Shown piece after piece: positions 21,952 to 27,436 of a stretch of 27,436 nucleotides of DNA. The DNA comes from JAUPVL01 sp964481235. GTDB lineage: Bacteria; Patescibacteriota; Saccharimonadia; CAILAD01; BJGX01. The notes beneath the pieces are model-generated. The model did no database searches and was not told the DNA's origin. It saw nothing but the letters and a program-made list of their open reading frames with translations. The stretch's first letter is position 1. Each line of letters opens with the position of its first letter. The position numbers and the translations under genes are program-made. The DNA is taken from positions 1 to 27,436 of the forward strand of contig CAYZYH010000012.1 in NCBI GenBank assembly GCA_964481235.1, read 5' to 3'.

Positions 21952-23367
21952 CTAATATTGAATATATTTTAGTATCTCGTAACTATTGCTTTGTTGTATT
22001 ATAGAAGATCTTTGCCTATCTATACTAGTGGTATATAAGATAGTTTGGTTGTTTTTGTATAACCTAAATAAAGGCATATATTTGGTAGGTGTAGTGTTTT
22101 GAACTGTGGGTTTTGCAGATAGCAAAGAATTGTACGCATTAATTTTACCACTCCCACTCTTGCCGCCTGCTAAAGGGTCGGCGTTAGATTTTATCCAGAT
22201 AGCTATAGACGCTGGTGTAGCATCTGGTTGCTCACCTTTAAGTAGCGCAGCCAAACCGCTTACAATAGGTGCCGAAAACGAAGTACCATATAGCGAACTA
22301 GAATAAACATTTTGTGCATTTGTAGAAGTAAATATCGGGCTAATAATCGATCCAGAGCCAGGAGCCACTACGTCTAAGTCGGGGCCATAGCTACTAAAAG
22401 ATGCAACAAGATTGTTCTGGTCTGTAGCACCTACACTAAGAACATCTTCGTAGTTTGCAGGGTAAAGTAGGCAGTTACAACCATCATTACCGGCTGCTGC
22501 CACCACCAACACATTGTGCGCACTTGCATAATTTATTTCTTCCAAGATTAGCTCGTCTGGTATATCTGCTCCCAGGCTCAAGCTTATTACATCTACCCCT
22601 CTATCTACCGCGTAATGCATAGCTTCTGCCACTGTAGATGTATAACCATCTCCGTCGTCACTTAGTGCCTGAAGAGGTAGTATCTTGGTTTTCCAATTTA
22701 TTGATGCAACACCTAGACTATTGTTGCCTGTCGCTCCTACAAGACCGGCTACAGATGTACCGTGCGACACCGCTAGACCATTAGCATTCACACTACCCGC
22801 ATTAGGATTATTATCACTTTGAAAAAAATCCCAACCTCGCCAGTCATCTATGTAGCCGTTACTATCATCGTCAACGCCATTAGTCTCCTTACCGCCACCC
22901 ATTTCTCCACTATTTGTAGACCATCGATCAAAAAATTCATCGTGCTTGAGTGCAAAACCTGTATCTATCACTGCTACGGTAGTGTTATCTGTACCAGTTG
23001 TTTTACTCCATGTCTGGGGAGCTTGAATGCTATCCGTGTACCATTGTTGGGTATCGTTAGGTACATAAAGTGCCTTGTATTTAATATTTGGGTAATTCTT
23101 TGTCCCGCTCGGTGTAGTTTTAGTAATAGTTTTTAATTCTGAAGGATGTATTGCCTTAGCAGTGACAGCAGGGCTATTACTATGGGGTATTGGTAAGCTA
23201 GTACTTATTTGTTTTTCTTGTACCTTTATACTTTCAAGTACAGCTACAACTGTATTAGTCTGTTTTTGCGAGTGGACTTTAGGTTTAAAGTTTTTAAATA
23301 CAAAAAAAGCCACGATCAAAACAAGGGTTGTGGCTGTTACAGAGTAAATAAACTTATTGGTTTTCAT
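21952..23367 (-). CDS. Subtilisin-like (S8) protease, anchored, with DUF5648-like tail
   Basis: The 471-residue product has a signal anchor (~8-25), a prodomain-like linker (~30-110) and an S8 catalytic domain (~115-420). The triad is complete: Asp135 (VAVIDTGF), His202 (SHGTSVAGL) and Ser363 (YGTSFSAPIVSG). Asn294 in AAAGNDG is the oxyanion residue. A DSNGYIDDWRGWDF segment and VDDDSN acid residues are calcium-type loops of surface subtilases. Residues ~430-471, MPLFRLYKNNQTILYTTS.., look like one DUF5648-type module. Surface proteolysis of host proteins is inferred. The leader is about 20 bases long, from TAGAAT near 23388, and has no Shine-Dalgarno. The protein is not followed by a sorting signal. 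Confidence 0.93.
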   Translation of the reverse strand: MKTNKFIYSVTATTLVLIVAFFVFKNFKPKVHSQKQTNTVVAVLESIKVQEKQISTSLPIPHSNSPAVTAKAIHPSELKTITKTTPSGTKNYPNIKYKALYVPNDTQQWYTDSIQAPQTWSKTTGTDNTTVAVIDTGFALKHDEFFDRWSTNSGEMGGGKETNGVDDDSNGYIDDWRGWDFFQSDNNPNAGSVNANGLAVSHGTSVAGLVGATGNNSLGVASINWKTKILPLQALSDDGDGYTSTVAEAMHYAVDRGVDVISLSLGADIPDELILEEINYASAHNVLVVAAAGNDGCNCLLYPANYEDVLSVGATDQNNLVASFSSYGPDLDVVAPGSGSIISPIFTSTNAQNVYSSSLYGTSFSAPIVSGLAALLKGEQPDATPASIAIWIKSNADPLAGGKSGSGKINAYNSLLSAKPTVQNTTPTKYMPLFRLYKNNQTILYTTSIDRQRSSIIQQSNSYEILKYIQY

Positions 23368-23445
23368 TTTTGTTTTTTATTGGTTATATTCTAACATAAC
23401 AACCAAGTATTGCACTAGTGTTCTAATATAGCCTGTGTTTGCACT

Positions 23446-23946
23446 TTATCTGGCAGCAAAAAAGTAAACAAAAGCTGCTAATCCACCCACAATCACAAGA
23501 ACTAGTATTACAGACCATACAAGTATAAACACAACTCTAGCTTCTTTTCTGGTTTGTATTTTTGATGATGGCAATGACTGCACAAGAGTCTCTTTCCATT
23601 GTTTGGTGGCTGCTAATGTTTGAGACATGTCTCTATATACAAAGTAACTTGAAACAGGTCTCAATAGCATTGTGCTTAGTGTTCTTGACGTATTTACGGG
23701 CTCATAAAAAACAAAAATATATGAGCTATTGTCTTTTGTGGTAAAAACAATTTGAGATAACCCCTTAATATTGTTCAGATCGGCCAAGGCTAAGTTTTCT
23801 TGTGAGATATTTATACTCTTAGAAGAGTCACCTGGAACAAAGGAGATTGTACTTCCATCAAAACTAAGAGTACCCTCAATACCTTTATTTTGAAAGGATC
23901 TTTCTTTATCGCACAACCATGCTTTTGAAGAAAAAGATCTAGGCAT
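23446..23946 (-). CDS. Tail-anchored protein with a possible PH/GRAM-like domain
   Basis: The 166-residue product has a mainly beta soluble domain (~15-95; KGIEGTLSFDGSTISFVP, then SQIVFTTKDNSSYIFVFYEP), a helical stretch (~100-130) and one span (~142-163) near the C-terminus. Topology suggests a cytosolic domain anchored by a C-terminal helix. The beta pattern resembles PH/GRAM domains; this is tentative. I use ATG 23946, not the longer TTG at 23955, because TATGAT (23960-23955) lies eight bases upstream, as in the other leaderless genes. Confidence 0.75.
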   Translation of the reverse strand: MPRSFSSKAWLCDKERSFQNKGIEGTLSFDGSTISFVPGDSSKSINISQENLALADLNNIKGLSQIVFTTKDNSSYIFVFYEPVNTSRTLSTMLLRPVSSYFVYRDMSQTLAATKQWKETLVQSLPSSKIQTRKEARVVFILVWSVILVLVIVGGLAAFVYFFAAR

Positions 23947-24012
23947 AAATACCAATCATAGTTACTTGGCTGTATAAAGACTCGGTGTACTTGAGTATTT
24001 GTGTGTAATGGT

Positions 24013-24531
24013 TCATTTCATTTTAGGAAATATCTTGCCAGAGCTTAGACGTTTGGCAAAGCTTTTTAACCTGCCAGTACTGGTAGCACTTGCTTTGGCT
24101 TTCTCAAATTCAACACTCAATCGTTGGAGAGTGGTGGCGTCTTCAGAACTAGGTCTGTCTACACCTTCGTACCATATTTTGCCGTTAGGCATTAGGCTAA
24201 ACTTAACAAACTCTCTGGGCTTTAGATCTAGCGATGTATCTACAGTGTGGCCGTCGCGCAAACTGCTAGTGGTGGACAGCGTAACGGTGCCATCTACCAA
24301 GTGCTCAGTTAAGAAGTATTGTCCCTCAGGAGTGGTCATTTCTAACCATTTGCCTTCACCCTGTTCTGGTGACTCTATCTTTTTACCCTTATCAAGGATG
24401 AGTATGCTAATATCAGAAAAGAGTTTTGCAGTTTCTGGAGACGAATCAATTTGAGCTACTCTGCTCGCAATCTCTGAAGATTTACGCTCTGGCTGCTCTA
24501 CTTCTGTAGACTCTGCTGGTTCGGTTTTCAT
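24013..24531 (-). CDS. Hypothetical cytosolic protein
   Basis: The 172-residue product has an acidic N-terminal quarter rich in Glu, Ser and Pro, a central beta-rich part (EGQYFLTEHLVDGTVTLSTT, then KPREFVKFSLMPNGKIWYEG) and a basic C-terminal helix (RLKSFAKRLSSGK). There is no span, signal or recognisable domain. TACAAT (24543-24538) lies six bases upstream of ATG, predicting a leaderless mRNA. It is a single-gene unit between the tail-anchored protein and the P-loop kinase. Confidence 0.75.
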   Translation of the reverse strand: MKTEPAESTEVEQPERKSSEIASRVAQIDSSPETAKLFSDISILILDKGKKIESPEQGEGKWLEMTTPEGQYFLTEHLVDGTVTLSTTSSLRDGHTVDTSLDLKPREFVKFSLMPNGKIWYEGVDRPSSEDATTLQRLSVEFEKAKASATSTGRLKSFAKRLSSGKIFPKMK

Positions 24532-24569
24532 GTTTATATTGTAACAATGTTTTTAAGTATATAAAAATA

Positions 24570-25142
24570 CTAGAGCTTAGCTGTTTTAATAATATACTCA
24601 ATTGTCTCATCTTGAGAAAAGTTCTCTGGGATAATTTTTTCAAATCTGTGATTAGACTTGTGGGCAGCCGAGTACCACTCTCTCATCTCGGCCTCTCCAA
24701 ACTCTTGTAGCCGTTCACTTCTTTTGATATCTTGCACTAATAGCTTACTATTACTCTTGGATTTGGGAGTAGCTTGTTGCCTTTCTATGTGACGCTTTAG
24801 AGTTTCTTCAAAACTAATATCGAAATAAAAAATGTAGTTTTCTTCTGTGTGCAAACTAAATATGTCTTCTAGTACTTCGCTATATGCCCTTACACTCAGT
24901 ATGCCTTCTAGTATTACATTGTAGTCGTCTTCTAGAGCAATCAATACATCATTTTTTATCATTTTATGTATTGTATCTGAGTTGGGTTTTTTACCACCGC
25001 CAGGTGGGTTAAAAATAAACCTATAATAGTCTTGCTCTATAAGTACAGTTCGCCTTTTGGCCCCATCAAAAAGCATTTTTGCTGTCGTAGTTTTGCCCGA
25101 TCCCGACGGACCTCTTAAGATGATTAGTTTTGACTGCCTCAT
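24570..25142 (-). CDS. P-loop kinase, zeta-toxin/AAA_33-like, copy 1
   Basis: The 190-residue product has Walker A GPSGSGKTTTAK (11-22), VLIEQDYYRFIFNPPGGG (34-51), a Walker B-like YNVILEGIL, and a basic LID-like region with KRHIERQQ. Such kinases phosphorylate small molecules or sugar-nucleotides; the target is unknown. A zeta toxin would need a partner antitoxin, and none is adjacent. ATG 25142 is used: it aligns with the second copy (MRQSKLIILRG against MKYSKLIILRG) and lies six bases after TATGAT (25154-25149). The longer ORF to 25160 would begin before the transcript. It is about 76 % identical (144 of 190) to the gene at 26864. Confidence 0.87.
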   Translation of the reverse strand: MRQSKLIILRGPSGSGKTTTAKMLFDGAKRRTVLIEQDYYRFIFNPPGGGKKPNSDTIHKMIKNDVLIALEDDYNVILEGILSVRAYSEVLEDIFSLHTEENYIFYFDISFEETLKRHIERQQATPKSKSNSKLLVQDIKRSERLQEFGEAEMREWYSAAHKSNHRFEKIIPENFSQDETIEYIIKTAKL

Positions 25143-25148
25143 CTTATT

Positions 25149-25190
25149 ATCATACAGCATTTATACTTGGAGGCGATGAGGTGATACAAT
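25149..25190. promoter_or_regulatory. Compact divergent promoters, both leaderless
   Basis: Only 57 bases separate the two divergent start codons (25142 minus, 25200 plus). Minus -10 TATGAT is at 25154-25149; plus -10 TACAAT is at 25185-25190, nine bases before ATG 25200, with TTATAC 18 bases earlier as a weak -35. The two -35 zones overlap, so polymerases should exclude each other. Confidence 0.5.
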
Positions 25191-25199
25191 AGTAGTATT

Positions 25200-25640
25200 A
25201 TGATAATTTTAAATACTGTTTTGAGTATTTTTATTGTTCTAGAGACAGTCAATCTATTAGTACTTTACTTAAGACCCTCTACAAAAAAAGCCAATGGTAT
25301 AGGTGTGTTTAATGCTTGGAACAAGTCAAAAAAAGATCCCGAGATACATAGCTTTATCAAATATCTAGCATATTGGGTTGCAGGTACCAAGCTAATTATT
25401 ATATCTCTACTAACTGTCATTCTTCTTCTAGCAAATACCACTCTCAAGATAATTGCTGTTGGCGTGTTGGCCGTTACTATTACCTCTTTTTACTGGAAGA
25501 TGTTTCCTATTATCAAGCAGATGGATGGCGATGGTAATGTTTCGCCAGCTGGTTACTACAAAACACTTAGCTTAATCATAATTGTTATTACTCTCGCTCT
25601 TAGTCTCTCGGCATTATTTACATACATAAGTGTAGTGTGA
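25200..25640 (+). CDS. Four-span membrane protein of unknown function
   Basis: The 146-residue product has about four spans (~2-24, ~57-78, ~80-100 and ~122-143) and no signal peptide. A charged loop (NKSKKDPEIH) lies between spans one and two. No family is recognised. The gene is divergent from kinase copy 1, with TACAAT nine bases before ATG, so the mRNA should be leaderless. Confidence 0.78.
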   Translation: MIILNTVLSIFIVLETVNLLVLYLRPSTKKANGIGVFNAWNKSKKDPEIHSFIKYLAYWVAGTKLIIISLLTVILLLANTTLKIIAVGVLAVTITSFYWKMFPIIKQMDGDGNVSPAGYYKTLSLIIIVITLALSLSALFTYISVV

Positions 25641-25710
25641 TATTTGTTTTTAGTTTTAATTGCTGGAATGGTGGCTTTATGCCAAACTAAGTTTGAGTTA
25701 TTATGTATTT

Positions 25711-26019
25711 ATGACAAAGCAAGAAATACTAGGTGGCACAGTACATGCTTTGCCGCCAGACCTTCGCAAGGCTTTAGCTTCGAGTAGGTCTACATTAGAA
25801 AAATGGGAAAGTCTTACGCCGCTAGCACGCAACGAGTGGATATGCTGGAACATTAGCGTTAAACAACAAAAAACCAGAGATGAGCATATACGGCGCACAG
25901 TTGAAGAACTGCAAGAAGGCAAGCGTCGTCCTTGTTGCTGGATAGGTTGCACTCACCGTACCGATAAAGCCATAAGCCCATCGGTACAAGGCATACTTGC
26001 AAAGCAAGCTAGTAAGTAG
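25711..26019 (+). CDS. YdeI/OmpD-associated-like protein (OmdA/PF13376 type)
   Basis: The 102-residue product has the helical motif LPPDLRKALASSRSTLEKWES, LTPLARNEWICWN, and TRDEHIRRTVEELQEGKR that define the C-terminal domain of the YdeI/OmdA family, linked to stress or bacteriocin resistance in other bacteria, mostly without proven mechanism. After this come a CCWIGCTHR segment and a short tail, unusual for the family. The ATG at 25711 follows TATTAT (25699-25704) by six bases; the longer ORF to 25660 would start upstream of that box. The DUF1801 gene follows seven bases later, likely co-transcribed. Confidence 0.85.
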   Translation: MTKQEILGGTVHALPPDLRKALASSRSTLEKWESLTPLARNEWICWNISVKQQKTRDEHIRRTVEELQEGKRRPCCWIGCTHRTDKAISPSVQGILAKQASK

Positions 26020-26026
26020 AGTTTAT

Positions 26027-26425
26027 ATGAAAGAAGAATCAGCTTCTAAGCAAATAGATAATATTATCAAGCTACATAGTGGTTGGAAGGCTGAAATACT
26101 ATCACAAATTCGTGATATAGTAACAAACTCTAGCCCTAACATAATTGAAGAAGTAAAGTGGAAGATGCGTACCAGACCAGAAGGTCTACCTGTTTGGTCT
26201 TGTGATGGTATTATTTGTTTTGCAGAGATATGGAAAGACAATGTAAAACTATTGTTTCCAAAAGGCGCTCATCTAAAGACCGGTGCAAACAAACTATTCA
26301 ATGCTCGTCTTAAGAGCAAAGATATTCGTGCTATTGAGTTTTGTGTGGGCGACAAGATAGATAGGCTCGTATTAAAAGCTCTTGTTTTAGAAGCGGTGGA
26401 GCTCAACACAGCAAGGACTCAGTAG
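26027..26425 (+). CDS. DUF1801 protein, second copy
   Basis: The 132-residue product has the DUF1801 pattern: IDNIIKLHSGWKAEILSQIRDI helix, SSPNIIEEVKWKMR, GLPVWSCDGIICFAEIWKDN, KLLFPKGAHLKTG and IRAIEFCVGDKI. It is a distant relative of the protein at 21570, in a different subgroup. ATG 26027 is chosen as it lies seven bases after the preceding gene's stop and starts the conserved helix; the longer ORF begins within that gene. Its stop is five bases from that of the convergent DUF2200 gene. Confidence 0.88.
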   Translation: MKEESASKQIDNIIKLHSGWKAEILSQIRDIVTNSSPNIIEEVKWKMRTRPEGLPVWSCDGIICFAEIWKDNVKLLFPKGAHLKTGANKLFNARLKSKDIRAIEFCVGDKIDRLVLKALVLEAVELNTARTQ

Positions 26426-26430
26426 ACTAA

Positions 26431-26781
26431 TTATTTGCGCAGAATCTTCTCAATCGCCTTGCCTTTGGCGAGCTCGTCTACTAATTTATCTAGGTAGCGT
26501 ATTTCTTGCATCAGCGGCTCTTTTATATCTTCTACCCTCACTCCACATATTACCCCAGTTATAAGCTTGCGACTGGAGTTAAGCCGAGGAGCGTTTTTAA
26601 AAAATGTCTCAAAATCTACTTGGTTTTTTATTTGCTTGTCTAAACCAGTCTTTGTGTAACCAGTAAGCCAATAAATAATTTCGTCTACTTCTTTTTTTGT
26701 TCTGCCTTTTCTCTCTACCTTTGCAATATAGAGCGGATACACACTAGCAAAACTCATCTTGTAAGCTCGTTCGTTTATCAT
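26431..26781 (-). CDS. DUF2200 family protein
   Basis: The 116-residue product matches DUF2200 throughout: YKMSFASVYPLYIAKVERKG, RTKKEVDEIIYWLTGY, VDFETFFKNAPRLN, ITGVICGVRVEDIKEPLMQ and IRYLDKLVDELAKGKA. This is a small, cytosolic, widely spread family of unknown biochemical role. Length is normal. TAGAAT (26793-26788) lies six bases before the ATG, so leaderless. It often occurs, as here, near DUF1801 and YdeI-like genes, in my recollection. Confidence 0.93.
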   Translation of the reverse strand: MINERAYKMSFASVYPLYIAKVERKGRTKKEVDEIIYWLTGYTKTGLDKQIKNQVDFETFFKNAPRLNSSRKLITGVICGVRVEDIKEPLMQEIRYLDKLVDELAKGKAIEKILRK

Positions 26782-26822
26782 ATCTCTATTCTATCAAAAA
26801 ACCCCATTCGAATCTTTTAAAT

Positions 26823-26865
26823 AACTTCTGGCCCTCTGTGGTCCTGCTGTACAGCAGAGGAAGTT
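26823..26865 (-). other. Long imperfect hairpin at the end of kinase copy 2
   Basis: Between the DUF2200 gene and the stop of kinase copy 2, AACTTC (26823-26828) with CCTCTG (26833-26838) pairs with CAGAGG and AAGTT (26855-26865). Inside is the palindrome CTGCTG-TA-CAGCAG (26844-26857). No T-run follows on the minus strand, so an intrinsic terminator is not obvious. It may mark 3'-end processing or a junction. Confidence 0.4.
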
Positions 26866-27436
26866 AGAACTTGCTTGTTTTTCTAATAAATTTAATCAAT
26901 TCGTCTTGTGTGAACGATTCTGGTATCACCCTTTCATAGCGATGGTTAGATTTGTGAGCCGATGGGTACCACTCACTCATCTCTTTTTCACCAAATTCTT
27001 GTAATCTTTCTTGTCTTTTCATATCTTGTGCAAGTACTTTTCCATTCTTGTTAATATATGTCTTTGTTTGTTGTCTAATTAAATGACGCTTTACTGTCTC
27101 GTCAAAACTAATATCAAAATAATAAATATAGTTTTCTTCTGGGTGTAAACTAAATATCTCTTCCAGTACTTTACTGTAAGCTTTCACACTTAATATCCCT
27201 TCGAGTATTACATCATAACCATCATTAAGTGCTATGGTTACATCGTTCTTTATCAACTTATGAATCGTATCTGAATTTGGTTTTGTACCTCCACCGGGAG
27301 GATTAAAAATAAATCTATAATAGTCTTGCTCTATAAGGACTGTACGCTTTTTTGCTCCATCAAAAAGTTTTTTTGCAGTAGTGGTCTTACCTGAACCTGA
27401 CGGTCCTCTTAAAATAATAAGTTTAGAATATTTCAT
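26864..27436 (-). CDS. P-loop kinase, zeta-toxin/AAA_33-like, copy 2
   Basis: The ATG is the last three bases of the window, so the full 190-residue product is present but its promoter is not. Walker A GPSGSGKTTTAK, IEQDYYRFIFNPPGGG and VILEGIL are as in copy 1 (24570). Across the full ungapped length the two proteins share about 144 of 190 residues. Changes cluster in the segment after RQQ (~115-127), a likely substrate-lid region, while the nucleotide site is nearly unchanged. Same strand, same length, about 1.7 kb apart, so duplication within the region is likely. Confidence 0.87.
   Translation of the reverse strand: MKYSKLIILRGPSGSGKTTTAKKLFDGAKKRTVLIEQDYYRFIFNPPGGGTKPNSDTIHKLIKNDVTIALNDGYDVILEGILSVKAYSKVLEEIFSLHPEENYIYYFDISFDETVKRHLIRQQTKTYINKNGKVLAQDMKRQERLQEFGEKEMSEWYPSAHKSNHRYERVIPESFTQDELIKFIRKTSKF

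Noticed and set aside
24570..25640. Toxin-antitoxin pair (zeta-like kinase plus neighbour)
   Set aside because: The divergent neighbour is a four-span membrane protein, not an epsilon-like antitoxin, and the second kinase copy has no such partner in the window.
26823..26865. Integron attC-like site, suggested by the hairpin beside single-gene units
   Set aside because: The GTTRRRY/RYYYAAC core pair is not present at the arms (reads GTTAGAA and AAATAAC), and no similar hairpin recurs between the other genes.
1..27436. Recoding of TGA as Gly or Trp, as in some Patescibacteria
   Set aside because: TGA is the stop of several genes whose homologues end there (kinase 13890, enolase 15098), and no conserved frame continues through a TGA.
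1..27436. CRISPR array, insertion sequence or prophage
   Set aside because: No regularly spaced repeats, transposase or phage-structure genes were seen on either strand.

Overview
This AT-rich, gene-dense window uses TGA as an ordinary stop, for example at the ends of the glycerate kinase and enolase genes. Genes are short, many are small membrane or secreted proteins, and intergenic gaps are tiny; with the start codons placed as here, no stretch over 300 bases lacks a gene. The largest gap, 8680-8869, is a regulatory region. Together with a small conserved protein (3848-4051) of a type I recall from Patescibacteria, this suggests a Candidate Phyla Radiation bacterium, most likely Saccharibacteria (TM7). 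The assignment is inference; no rRNA or ribosomal protein is present.

Layout. 1-3200: a truncated secreted beta-propeller protein with tandem Ig-like repeats, divergent from a membrane-anchored sortase and a small co-transcribed partner. 3200-4900: a zinc-finger protein, a CAU-anticodon tRNA, a 67-residue conserved protein and LexA, whose promoter carries a GTTC-N7-GTTC direct repeat. 4900-9450: two membrane proteins, a His-rich anchored protein, a histidine kinase/OmpR-type regulator pair, and a divergent secreted DUF2680/Spy-like protein with a Met/Gly/His-rich tail. 9450-12460: a four-helix membrane protein, a membrane-anchored Lip-type lipase and a cytosolic GH37 trehalase.

12600-16100 is a tightly overlapping metabolic operon: glycerate 2-kinase, a divergent but catalytically intact enolase, and a D-lactate-dehydrogenase-like enzyme. 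It implies glycerate to 2-phosphoglycerate to PEP, with NADH reoxidised at the lactate step. Convergent to it lie a DAP-decarboxylase-like PLP enzyme and a 49-residue zinc-ribbon protein. 17500-24500, all on the minus strand: a metallophosphatase, an ABC-2 exporter, small membrane proteins including a sensor domain lacking a kinase, a DUF1801 protein, a subtilisin-like protease, a tail-anchored protein and an unknown. 24570-27436: a DUF1801/YdeI-like/DUF2200 group flanked by two 76 %-identical P-loop kinases.

Expression logic. At least seventeen gene starts have a recognisable -10 box only 6-9 bases upstream of the start codon, so their transcripts should be leaderless. A minority (lexA, the 67-residue gene, the DUF4190 protein, the DUF2680 protein, the TTG-start membrane protein, and the internal genes enolase and dehydrogenase) have Shine-Dalgarno sequences. 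Clear intrinsic terminators are few (four). Secreted or anchored hydrolases (protease, lipase, phosphatase), the sortase and the exporter fit an epibiont living on a host cell surface.
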